From Lentzea terrae (lineage in GTDB: Bacteria > Actinomycetota > Actinomycetes > Mycobacteriales > Pseudonocardiaceae): a stretch of DNA of 64,000 nt. The notes beneath the pieces are model-generated. The model had not been told where the DNA came from. It made no database searches and was given only the letters and a program-made list of their open reading frames with translations. The first letter of the stretch is position 1; each line of letters opens with the position of its first letter. Positions 56,591-64,000 of the stretch are shown here, in pieces. The DNA is taken from positions 223,534 through 287,533 of the forward strand of contig NZ_QFWW01000037.1 in assembly GCF_003265345.1 (NCBI RefSeq). Direction: 5' to 3'. The position numbers and the translations under genes are program-made.

Positions 56591-58094
56591 CGATCCGCCG
56601 GTCCGGCGCGTCCTCCAGGACGCCCGCCAACGGGTCCTGATCGCCCGCGATGCGCACCAGGTCGCGCTCCGGGTGGTAGATCTCCTTCAGGATGAGCACG
56701 CACAGCCCGATGACGGCCGCATCGCGCAGCAGCACGGCGCCGAGGAACCAGTCGATCGGCAGGCCCTTGTTCTCCGTGCCGAGGTAGAAGTACATCCGCG
56801 GCACCCACACGAGCGCGTCGACCGTCATCCAGGCGAGCAGCAGCTTCCAGCGCGGCAACGCGAGCACCGCCAGCGGCACCAGCCACAGCGAGTACTGCGG
56901 GCTCCACACCTTGTTCGTCAGCAGGAACGCCGCCACGACGAGGAACCCGAGCTGCGCGAGCCGCGGCCGGGTCGGCGCGGACAAAGCCACGTACGCGATA
57001 CCGGCGCAGCAGGCGAGGAACAGCACCGCGCTCACCGTGTTGAGCACGGTCGGCGGCTGCCCCTGCGTCAGCCCGGGGTCGAAGCCCTGCCAGCCGGTCC
57101 ACTGCACCAGCACGTTGTAGATCGTGTCCGGGTCGGCGTTGCGCTCGCTGTTGAGGCGGAAGAACTCCTTCCACCCCGTCGCCGAGGCCGGGTTCAACGC
57201 GATGGGCGCGTTGACGAGCGCCCACGCCCCGATGGCCGACGCGGTGGTGGTGAGCCCCGCCTTCAACCGGTCAGAACGCCAGCACAGCAGGAGCAGCGGC
57301 CCGAGCAGGAACAACGGATAGAGCTTCGCCGCGCCGCCCAGGCCGATCAGCACGCCGGCGAGCGCGGGCTTCTTCCGCGCCCACGCCAGCAGACCGGCCG
57401 TGGCGAACGCCGTCGCGATGGTGTCGAAGTTGGTGAACGCGTGGACGATGACCAACGGTGACACCGCGGCGATCGCGGCATCCCACATCCGCCTGCGTGC
57501 GATCCGGGCCACCGAGAACACGGTGACGAGCCACGCCACGGCCAGCCAGAACGCCGTGACGTTGAAGTACACGATGACCGTCATCGGCAGGCCGGGCACC
57601 AACGCCACGAGCCCTTGCGCCACCCGCGCGTTGATCCACTGGAAGATGCCGGTGACCACGGGGTACTCCATGTACCGGATGTGCTCGGTCGGCTTGCCCT
57701 CGTCGTCCTTCCACGACGTGATGTACGGGAAGGAACCGGGCTGGTCGAGCCGTTCCGCGGTGTAGAGCGGCACGGTGTCGGAGTAGCAGAGCGCGGTGAA
57801 CTGCTTGCTGCCCCGCCAGTCCAGCTGCACCTGGCCCTTGTCGTCGACGTACTGCTGGATGCACGGCGACTTCTGCACCCATCCGGCCAGCAGCGTCAGC
57901 ACGGCGAGCAGCAGGATCACCCGCAGCGCCGTCCAGAACCAGTGCCTGCCGACCAGAGCGTGCTCGCCGAGCGGACCGCCGAAGGGTCTGCTCAGGGTGC
58001 GGGCGAGCGACTCGGTCCAGGTGGGGGCGACCCGCTCCTCGTGCGTGAGCGAGTCGGTGTCCTCTGCTTGAGGCTCGGCAGGGCTGCTGGGCAC
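56511..58094 (-). CDS. Second GT87-type membrane glycosyltransferase
   Basis: A 527-residue membrane protein: residues 1-~50 cytosolic, then about 12 helices, with MEYPVVTGIFQWINARVAQ, GGAAKLYPLFLLGPLLLL and KVWSPQYSLWLVPLAVLA, the same signatures as its neighbour. So this is a paralogous pair facing each other tail to tail, probably acting on the same class of cell-wall glycolipid. The soluble tail (residues ~490-527) is antisense to the neighbour's end. GTG start at 58094; the next gene on the strand is ponA. Confidence 0.85.
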   Translation of the reverse strand: MPSSPAEPQAEDTDSLTHEERVAPTWTESLARTLSRPFGGPLGEHALVGRHWFWTALRVILLLAVLTLLAGWVQKSPCIQQYVDDKGQVQLDWRGSKQFTALCYSDTVPLYTAERLDQPGSFPYITSWKDDEGKPTEHIRYMEYPVVTGIFQWINARVAQGLVALVPGLPMTVIVYFNVTAFWLAVAWLVTVFSVARIARRRMWDAAIAAVSPLVIVHAFTNFDTIATAFATAGLLAWARKKPALAGVLIGLGGAAKLYPLFLLGPLLLLCWRSDRLKAGLTTTASAIGAWALVNAPIALNPASATGWKEFFRLNSERNADPDTIYNVLVQWTGWQGFDPGLTQGQPPTVLNTVSAVLFLACCAGIAYVALSAPTRPRLAQLGFLVVAAFLLTNKVWSPQYSLWLVPLAVLALPRWKLLLAWMTVDALVWVPRMYFYLGTENKGLPIDWFLGAVLLRDAAVIGLCVLILKEIYHPERDLVRIAGDQDPLAGVLEDAPDRRIVTPARGEPLHRLRSDEADRPRSHHAS

Positions 58095-58156
58095 GTCGCG
58101 GATGTTACGGCCAAGACCGTTTCGCCGTGGTCAACATCCCCGACCAAAGCAAAGGA

Positions 58157-58177
58157 CCTGGTGCGATGTGCACCAGG
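58157..58177 (-). terminator. Terminator of ponA
   Basis: CCTGGTGC (58157-58164) pairs perfectly with GCACCAGG (58170-58177), loop GATGT; on the minus strand it is followed by TCCTTTGCTTT. It lies 21 bp past the ponA stop. Confidence 0.85.
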
Positions 58178-58197
58178 CCCTCGGCTAACGCGGGGTA

Positions 58198-60972
58198 CTA
58201 ACCTCCCCCGGGATCTCGGATGTCACCCGGTCCCGGTTTCGTCGTGGTCGGCTTCGTGTTGCCCGTCGTCGTGGGGTTGGGGCAGATGAGGCCCGTGCAG
58301 GGCTCGTTCGGGTCCGACGTCCTCGTCTGGGTCGGCCTGTTGTCGGTCGGCCTGTTCGGCTCGGAGGCCGGCGGCGCGCTCGACGGCGGCGCGCTCGACT
58401 TCTTCGGCGGGTTGTACTGGCCGAGCGGCTTGGCCTTCGGGAACTTCTCCATCTGCGTGCCGGCCAGCGCCTTGTTCATGAACGCCTGCCAGATCTGGCC
58501 CGGCACACCGGAACCAAAGATGTTGGCACCGGTCTTGTCTCGGATGGGCAGGTTTCCCTCGTCGCGGCCGACCCACACGGAGACCGAGATGGACGGCGTG
58601 TAGCCGACCATCCACGCCTTCGAGTTGAGGCCGGCACCCTGGCCGACGCTCTCCGACAGTTCGTGGGTACCGGTCTTGCCGGCGCACTCTCGGCCACCCG
58701 CACAGATGGTCGACCTGGAGTTCTTGGGGATCTCCTTGAGCACGTCGGTGACGTTGTCGGCGATGTCCTCGCTCTTCTTCTGGTCCGGGTCGAACGCCGA
58801 GATCGGCTTGTCCACGTGCTGGTAGAGAACGCTGCCGTCCGGGCCGGTGATCTTCAGGATGAAGAACGGCGCGCGGTAGACACCGCGTGCGGCGAACGTC
58901 GCGTACGCCGACGCCATGTCGAACGGACGGACCACGGCCTGGTCACCACCGAGCGAGATACCACCGTTCGGGGTGCCGCCGTTCTCACCGACCAGCAGCT
59001 TCTTCGGGCCCTGGCCGATGTTGACCTCGTTCGGGATGCCCGCCTGGTGGGCGGCCTTGACCGTCTTCGGCACGCCGACGTCGTTCACGACCATGTCGTA
59101 GAACACGGTGTTCAACGACTTGATCATGGCCTCGCGGACCGGGCACTCCTTGCCGCACGAGTTGTCGTTGCTGGAGTTCTTGATCGGGTTCGGGACGCCG
59201 GGGAACCTGCGCGGCGACGTGCCGTCGTAGGTCGTGCCGAGACCCTTGCCGTCCTGCAGCGCCGCGACCAGGTCGAACGGCTTGAACGACGAGCCGGGTT
59301 CCTGCAGCGTGCCCTTCGCGTAGTCGAAGGAGCCGCGGCCCTCTCTGCCGCCCCAGTAGGCGCGCACCGCGCCCGAGGTCGGGTCGATGGCCGTCAGCGA
59401 CGTCCTCAACTCCTTCGGCTGCGCGCCCTTGATCATGATCTCGTCCACGGCCTGCTCGGCCGCGTCCTGCATCTTCGGGTCGATCGTCGTCTGGATGGTG
59501 ACGCCGGTCTTCTGCGCCTGCTCGAACGAGACGCCGGTCTGCTCGGCCTCCAGGGCCTCCTGGACCTGGTCGACGATCAGGCCGCGCGGGCCCTCCAGCG
59601 ACTTCGGCTGCGTCTCGGCGAACGACTTCGGCTGCGGCCACTGCTGCGCGTCGTAGTAGTCCTGCTTGATCCAGCCCTTCTGGAGCATCTGACCCATGAC
59701 GTACTTCCACTGCTTCTGCGAGTGCTCCTTGTCCTCGGACCAGGAGGGCGTCTGGATCATCGCGGCGATCAGTGCGGCCTCGGAAGGAGTGAGGTCCTTC
59801 ATCTCCTTCTTGTAGTACACCTGCGCCGCTGCCTTGAAGCCGTTCGCACCACGACCGAAGTACACCGTGTTGAGGTACGCGGTGAGGATCGCGTTGTGGT
59901 CCGACTCGTTGCTCATCTTGAAGGCCTTGACGACCTCGGTGAACTTACGGGTGTAAGTCGCCTCTTCGTTGCCGGTGGCCTTCTTGATGTACTGCTGCGT
60001 CAGACCGGAACCACCACCGGTGCCGCTGTTGGTCACCTGGAACCAGACCGCGCGGAGGATGGCCTTGGCGTCGAAGCCGGGGTTGTCGTAGAAGTCCGCG
60101 TCCTCCGCAGCCAGCACTGCGTGCTTGACGGTCTCCGGGATCTCCTCGTACGTCAGCATCGTCCGGTTCTCACCGGGCGAGGTGATCTTGGTCATCTCCT
60201 GGCCGTCGGAGTACTGCAGCGTGATCGTCTTGTTCTGGCCGGCCGCGATCTGGTCCGGCTTCGGCCATTCGACGAGCGGGTACGCGACGGCGACCGCGAT
60301 CACCGGACCGAGGATCATCAGACCGAGCGCGACGAACGCACCGATCCGGACGCGCTTCCAGATCTTCTTCTTGCGCAGACGACGCTCCTCCTCTTCGGTG
60401 AGCTCCGGCTCGTCGTCGTAGTACTCGTCGTCGTAATCGTCGTCGACGACGCCGCCGGCGAGCAGGAACTCGTCGTCGGGCTCGCGGTGCGTCAGCAGGT
60501 CGGGCTCGCGCTGCGTCGGCCGGTTGACCGGAGGCAGCTGCGTGGTCCGCTCCTCACCGGGGCGTGGGGGCACGCCAGGACGGCCGGGGCCGCCCTGCGG
60601 GCCACCGGGACGACGCCCACCGGGAGGCGGGGCCATCGGCATGCCGCCGGGAGGCGTCGGGGGACGGCCCCCGGGCCCACCTGGACCACCCTGCGGGCCG
60701 CCGGGACCGTTCACCGGGCGGCCAGGGCCGCCCTGCGGTCCACCGGGCGCACCCTGCGGACCGCCTGGTCCGTTCGGGCGGCGTGGGGGCTGCTGCTGTG
60801 GGAATCCACCGGGTGGCGTGCCACCCTGGGGAGGGCGCGCGAAACCACCGGGCGGGGTGCCCGGTCGTGGCTGATTCGGGACATCACGTCTCGTGCCGCC
60901 GCCGTCCGGGTCGTCCCCGGTCGGCCACTGCGGCTCGCCTCCGCGCTGCCGGTCATCATGCTGGTCGTTCAC
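58198..60972 (-). CDS. ponA: Bifunctional penicillin-binding protein (class A)
   Basis: Polymerises and cross-links peptidoglycan. The 924-residue protein has a Gly/Pro-rich cytosolic tail of ~155 residues, an acidic segment (~163-200), a membrane anchor (~209-234), a GT51 domain with AAEDADFYDNPGFD (catalytic Glu 290), and a transpeptidase domain with SSFK (Ser 561), KSLN and GKTGTH. The C-terminus is Pro/Thr-rich with PTQTRTSDPNEPC. It matches Rv0050 in order. The long Gly-Pro tail is an actinomycete feature and is likely a protein-binding platform. Confidence 0.96.
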   Translation of the reverse strand: MNDQHDDRQRGGEPQWPTGDDPDGGGTRRDVPNQPRPGTPPGGFARPPQGGTPPGGFPQQQPPRRPNGPGGPQGAPGGPQGGPGRPVNGPGGPQGGPGGPGGRPPTPPGGMPMAPPPGGRRPGGPQGGPGRPGVPPRPGEERTTQLPPVNRPTQREPDLLTHREPDDEFLLAGGVVDDDYDDEYYDDEPELTEEEERRLRKKKIWKRVRIGAFVALGLMILGPVIAVAVAYPLVEWPKPDQIAAGQNKTITLQYSDGQEMTKITSPGENRTMLTYEEIPETVKHAVLAAEDADFYDNPGFDAKAILRAVWFQVTNSGTGGGSGLTQQYIKKATGNEEATYTRKFTEVVKAFKMSNESDHNAILTAYLNTVYFGRGANGFKAAAQVYYKKEMKDLTPSEAALIAAMIQTPSWSEDKEHSQKQWKYVMGQMLQKGWIKQDYYDAQQWPQPKSFAETQPKSLEGPRGLIVDQVQEALEAEQTGVSFEQAQKTGVTIQTTIDPKMQDAAEQAVDEIMIKGAQPKELRTSLTAIDPTSGAVRAYWGGREGRGSFDYAKGTLQEPGSSFKPFDLVAALQDGKGLGTTYDGTSPRRFPGVPNPIKNSSNDNSCGKECPVREAMIKSLNTVFYDMVVNDVGVPKTVKAAHQAGIPNEVNIGQGPKKLLVGENGGTPNGGISLGGDQAVVRPFDMASAYATFAARGVYRAPFFILKITGPDGSVLYQHVDKPISAFDPDQKKSEDIADNVTDVLKEIPKNSRSTICAGGRECAGKTGTHELSESVGQGAGLNSKAWMVGYTPSISVSVWVGRDEGNLPIRDKTGANIFGSGVPGQIWQAFMNKALAGTQMEKFPKAKPLGQYNPPKKSSAPPSSAPPASEPNRPTDNRPTQTRTSDPNEPCTGLICPNPTTTGNTKPTTTKPGPGDIRDPGGG

Positions 60973-61052
60973 GTGAAAAGGCCTCCCAGACCGGCGTGCA
61001 TCAGCACGCGGTTCGGTGGTCGTACTTCGTTCGGAGCAGTGTCACCGGAGCG

Positions 61053-61451
61053 TCATTCCGCCGCAGTCCTCCGACGTGGCTTTTCCAGCCCACGCTTCCC
61101 CAGGACGTATGACTGCACCAGGTGGTTCCAACTGCACGTGCGACAAACTTCAACGACGTACACGGTGAACTCGTCGAAGAGGGTTGCCATCTTCACGAGT
61201 TCTTCAGGTGTCCGCGCCGAGCCGGTCGCGTGCTTCAGCTCGTCACCGTAGACCCACGACACGTTCGTGAGCGGTTCCTTCCGGCACACCGGGCATGGCA
61301 CTTCCGTCGCCGTACCGTGGAACTTCGCAGCTCGCAGCAGGTACGGGGACGCGTCGCAGACCTCCATGGTGCCCGTGCGGCCGGAGTAGACCTCCGCCAG
61401 CAGCGCACGCCGCTGCAGCGAGTAGTCCACCACCTGCCGTTGGGTCAACAC
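61053..61451 (-). CDS. DUF5318 family protein
   Basis: A 132-residue protein, homologue in position to Rv0049 beside ponA1. It has two CxxC pairs, CPVC (~53) and CRTC (~112), which look like a small zinc ribbon, and the sequence LTQRQVVDYSLQRRALLAEV at the start. Function unknown; the conserved place upstream of ponA suggests a link to cell-wall growth. GTG at 61451. Confidence 0.85.
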   Translation of the reverse strand: MLTQRQVVDYSLQRRALLAEVYSGRTGTMEVCDASPYLLRAAKFHGTATEVPCPVCRKEPLTNVSWVYGDELKHATGSARTPEELVKMATLFDEFTVYVVEVCRTCSWNHLVQSYVLGKRGLEKPRRRTAAE

Positions 61452-61561
61452 GTGACCAGAGTACGTGCCGACCGCTTTCCGATGATGGGCCGTTCAGGGC
61501 AGCGAGGTCCGGCGCGATATGACGGTGTGCCACATCCCACAGTGAAGAGGGGCGAACGATG

Positions 61562-61578
61562 TATCGCGGCGATATAAT
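61562..61578 (+). promoter_or_regulatory. PadR promoter and probable operator
   Basis: A consensus -10 TATAAT occupies 61573-61578. It overlaps the inverted repeat TATCG-CGG-CGATA (61562-61574). No good -35 lies 17 bp upstream. PadR repressors typically bind such palindromes on their own promoters, so autoregulation of padR-ino1 is likely. A ribosome-binding site GAGGAGG (61603-61609) precedes the GTG at 61616. Confidence 0.65.
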
Positions 61579-61615
61579 CACCTCACCTATCGGTGCAGGT
61601 GCGAGGAGGTGACTC

Positions 61616-62152
61616 GTGTTCGAGTTCGCGCTGCTCGGCCTGCTGCACGAGGCGCCCATGCACGGCTACGAGCTGCGCAAGCGCTTGCACGACCTGCTCG
61701 GAGCGTTTCGCGCGTTCTCCTACGGATCGCTGTACCCAACATTGCGGCGACTCCAACGTGCGGGCCTGATCGTGGAGGAAGGACCGGAGGAACCGGCTCT
61801 TTCTTGGGGACGTCGGGCTCGCAAGGTCTACAAGCTGACCCCGGAAGGCAAGGAGCGGTTCGCCGACCTCCTGGCCAACGCGGGCCCGCAGACCTGGGAC
61901 GACGACTCGTTCGGAGTCCATCTGGCGTTCTTCTCGCGCACGCCGGCCGACATCAGGATGCGCATCCTGGAAGGCCGCCGGCGGTGTGTCGAGGAACGCA
62001 GGGAAGGGCTCCGCGAGCGACTCACGCGCACGGGTGAGCAGATCGACCGCTACACCCGTGAGCTGCACAGGCAGGGCCTGGAAAGCACGGAGCGCGAGGT
62101 GCGGTGGCTCAACGAGCTCATCGCGCACGAACAGTCCGAGCAGGACGAGTAG
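61616..62152 (+). CDS. PadR-family regulator
   Basis: A 178-residue protein with the PadR winged helix (FALLGLLHEAPMHGYELRKR, then FSYGSLYPTLRRLQRAGLIV) and a Vir-type C-terminal helix domain with RERLTRTGEQIDRYTREL. It precedes ino1 by 30 bp and is probably cotranscribed, as with Rv0047c and ino1 in Mycobacterium, where it controls inositol synthesis. The ligand is unknown. Confidence 0.92.
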   Translation: MFEFALLGLLHEAPMHGYELRKRLHDLLGAFRAFSYGSLYPTLRRLQRAGLIVEEGPEEPALSWGRRARKVYKLTPEGKERFADLLANAGPQTWDDDSFGVHLAFFSRTPADIRMRILEGRRRCVEERREGLRERLTRTGEQIDRYTRELHRQGLESTEREVRWLNELIAHEQSEQDE

Positions 62153-62182
62153 TACTCATCGTTGATCAAGGAGGACTCGGCA

Positions 62183-63265
62183 ATGGGCGGAAACCGCCGC
62201 ACCGTTCGAGTGGCCATCGTCGGGGTTGGCAACTGCGCGGCGTCGTTGGTGCAGGGCGTTCACTACTACCGTGACGCCGACCCGAGCACCCGTGTGCCCG
62301 GCCTGATGCACGTGCAGTTCGGTGACTACCACGTGCGCGACGTCGAGTTCGTCGCAGCGTTCGACGTCGACGCCAAGAAGGTCGGTGTCGACCTCGCCGA
62401 GGCGATCTTGGCCAGCGAGAACAACACGATCAAGATCGCGGACGTGCCGCCGCTGGGCGTCGTCGTCCAGCGCGGGCACACCTACGACGGTCTCGGTCGC
62501 TTCTACCGGGAGACGATCGAGGAGTCCGACTTCGAGCCGGTCGACGTCGTCGCCGCGTTGCGCGAGGCCGAGGTCGACGTGCTGGTCTCGTACCTGCCGG
62601 TGGGTTCGGAAGAGGCCGACCGCTTCTACGCGCAGTGCGCCATCGACGCCGGTGTGGCGTTCGTCAACGCGCTGCCGGTCTTCATCGCGTCGGACCCGGA
62701 GTGGGCGGAGAAGTTCCGCGCGGCCGGCGTGCCGATCGTCGGTGACGACATCAAGTCCCAGGTCGGCGCCACCATCACGCACCGCGTGCTGGCCAAGCTC
62801 TTCGAGGACCGGGGCGTCCAGCTCGACCGCACCATGCAGCTGAACGTGGGCGGCAACATGGACTTCCTGAACATGAAGGAGCTGGAGCGCCTGGAGTCCA
62901 AGAAGGTCTCCAAGACCCAGTCCGTGACGTCGCAGCTGTCCCGCGACATCGGCAAGGACAACGTCCACATCGGCCCGTCGGACTACGTGGCGTGGCTCGA
63001 CGACCGCAAGTGGGCCTACGTCCGCCTGGAGGGCCGCGCGTTCGGCGACGTGCCGCTGAACCTCGAGTACAAGCTCGAGGTCTGGGACTCCCCGAACTCC
63101 GCGGGCATCATCATCGACGCGGTCCGCGCGGCGAAGATCGCCCTGGACCGCGGCATCGGCGGCCCGATCCTCTCGGCGTCGTCGTACTTCATGAAGTCAC
63201 CGCCCGTGCAGTACTCGGACCCCGAGGCCCACGCGGCCGTCGAGGCCTTCATCCGCGGCGAGTGA
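62183..63265 (+). CDS. ino1: Inositol-3-phosphate synthase
   Basis: Converts glucose 6-phosphate to inositol 3-phosphate, the first step to inositol lipids and mycothiol. The 360-residue enzyme has the NAD loop AIVGVGNCAASLVQG, SYLPVGSEEADRFYA, GDDIKSQVGATITHRVLA, and LNVGGNMDFLNM; the length and sequence fit the short actinobacterial class. ATG at 62183 has AAGGAGG upstream. Behind PadR; ends in a strong terminator. Confidence 0.97.
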   Translation: MGGNRRTVRVAIVGVGNCAASLVQGVHYYRDADPSTRVPGLMHVQFGDYHVRDVEFVAAFDVDAKKVGVDLAEAILASENNTIKIADVPPLGVVVQRGHTYDGLGRFYRETIEESDFEPVDVVAALREAEVDVLVSYLPVGSEEADRFYAQCAIDAGVAFVNALPVFIASDPEWAEKFRAAGVPIVGDDIKSQVGATITHRVLAKLFEDRGVQLDRTMQLNVGGNMDFLNMKELERLESKKVSKTQSVTSQLSRDIGKDNVHIGPSDYVAWLDDRKWAYVRLEGRAFGDVPLNLEYKLEVWDSPNSAGIIIDAVRAAKIALDRGIGGPILSASSYFMKSPPVQYSDPEAHAAVEAFIRGE

Positions 63266-63272
63266 CTTGGTG

Positions 63273-63306
63273 AAAGGGCCGCCCCGCTGGTCGGGGGCGG
63301 CCCTTT
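63273..63306. terminator. Terminator of ino1
   Basis: AAAGGGCCGCCCC (63273-63285) pairs perfectly with GGGGCGGCCCTTT (63294-63306); T-rich on both ends, so it can serve the opposing SDR gene too. Confidence 0.9.
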
Positions 63307-63308
63307 CC

Positions 63309-64000
63309 TCAGCGCTTCGAGAGCCTGAGCTTCTGCCAGCTGCCGTCCGCGGTCCACCCGCCGTCGACCGGCAGCGCCACCCCGTTGATGTACCGCGCGT
63401 TGTCGCCGGCCAGGAACCGCACGGCCTGCGCGATGTCGTCCGGGGCGGCGAACCGCGCCATGGGCACGTGGTCGGTGATGTCCTCGTCGACGTAGTAACC
63501 GCCGGCCTGCGACTCGACGTCCATCTCGGTCTTGACCCAGCCGGGACACACGGCGTTGACCCTGATCCCCCGCCCGCCCCACTCGACGGCGAGCGTGCGC
63601 GTCATTCCGACGAGTCCGTGTTTCGTGGTGTTGTAAGCGGCCCGGTCAGCCACACCCTGCAGCCCGGCGACACTCGCGATGTTGACGACGCACCCGCTGC
63701 CTTGCTGGAGCATGATCTTGCCCAGCGCCTGGGTGAGCAGGAACGGCCCGGTCAGGTTGACCGCCATGATCCGCTCCCACTGCTCGAGCGTGGTCTCCTC
63801 GAACGGCACGATGCCGGCGATCCCGGCGTTGTTCACCAGCACGTCCACCCGCCCGTGGGTGTCCATCACGTGGTCCGTCAGCCGCTGGACGTCCGCCGCA
63901 CTCGCGACGTTGCCGACGATGCCGTCCTTGCTCTCCTGCAGGTCGAACCCGACGACGGCGAACCCGTCCTCGCGCAGCACGTCCGCGATCCGCAGCCCCA
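63309..64000 (-). CDS. SDR-family oxidoreductase (5' end outside the window)
   Basis: The last ~229 residues of a short-chain dehydrogenase. Visible are DVLVNNAGIAGIVPFEE (substrate-side loop), the catalytic Ser in NIASVAGLQGVADRAAYNTTKHG with Tyr-xxx-Lys (YNTTK), VNAVCPGWVKTEM and the C-terminal YINGVALPVDGGW. Upstream sequence GLRIADVLREDGFAVVGFDL is the second beta-strand, so the Rossmann start is outside. Substrate unknown. Confidence 0.92.
   Translation of the reverse strand, partial: GLRIADVLREDGFAVVGFDLQESKDGIVGNVASAADVQRLTDHVMDTHGRVDVLVNNAGIAGIVPFEETTLEQWERIMAVNLTGPFLLTQALGKIMLQQGSGCVVNIASVAGLQGVADRAAYNTTKHGLVGMTRTLAVEWGGRGIRVNAVCPGWVKTEMDVESQAGGYYVDEDITDHVPMARFAAPDDIAQAVRFLAGDNARYINGVALPVDGGWTADGSWQKLRLSKR

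Overview
The window looks like chromosomal DNA of a high-GC actinomycete. The best fit is the Pseudonocardiaceae (a Lentzea/Saccharothrix-like organism), judged from codon use, GTG starts, many 4-bp stop/start overlaps, a Scr1-type XRE/DUF397 pair, a DasR-type operator and a class 3 DnaB intein. I saw no insertion sequence, prophage, CRISPR array, rRNA or tRNA gene. Many core genes match blocks that flank the replication origin in Mycobacterium: pcnA/mutT4/DUF6049 (Rv3907c-Rv3909), MFS/yqgE/leuS (Rv0037c-Rv0041), and ino1/padR/DUF5318/ponA/GT87/rpsF-ssb-rpsR-rplI/dnaB (Rv0046c-Rv0058).

Layout. 0-10 kb: DUF6049 (cut by the left edge) and a Nudix hydrolase diverge from the CCA-adding enzyme; then a LuxR-type small protein, an MFS transporter, YqgE, an SdpI-like protein, a phytase-like esterase, and leuS behind a Leu-codon leader peptide with attenuator hairpins. 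10-11 kb: a decayed EcsC gene, DnaA boxes and an eight-copy 14-bp tandem array. 10.8-16.6 kb: TetR/MMPL pair, YVTN propeller protein and a DUF2339 membrane protein. 16.7-21.8 kb: a complete ribose operon (LacI regulator, rbsA, rbsC, rbsB, rbsK) with its operator. 21.8-24.6 kb: two lipoproteins facing a Dyp-type peroxidase. 24.6-30.8 kb: ptsI with a DasR site on its start codon, DUF397/XRE pair, LysR, esterase, and an ECF sigma factor with its membrane partner.

30.9-42.2 kb: a frameshifted small membrane protein, kbl-tdh (threonine to glycine), an SDR-DUF2867 protein, a DUF1707/response regulator/histidine kinase operon, an active-type GGDEF protein, an AI-2E exporter and a beta-helix membrane protein. 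42.3-46.4 kb: a secreted protein followed by a 1,040-residue secreted protein made of thirteen exact-length 51-residue chaplin-like repeats, the most unusual object here. 46.4-49 kb: degenerate GGDEF fragment, metallo-hydrolase, two GNATs, and gene debris.

49-64 kb: dnaB with an intein, a 600-bp gap rich in DnaA boxes and hairpins, the rplI-rpsR-ssb-rpsF operon, a secreted protein, endonuclease IV, two converging GT87 glycosyltransferases, the bifunctional penicillin-binding protein PonA, DUF5318, padR-ino1 (inositol synthesis), and an SDR cut by the right edge. Main regulatory readings: leucine attenuation of leuS, DasR control of ptsI, LacI control of ribose uptake, TetR control of the MMPL exporter, and PadR autoregulation over ino1.
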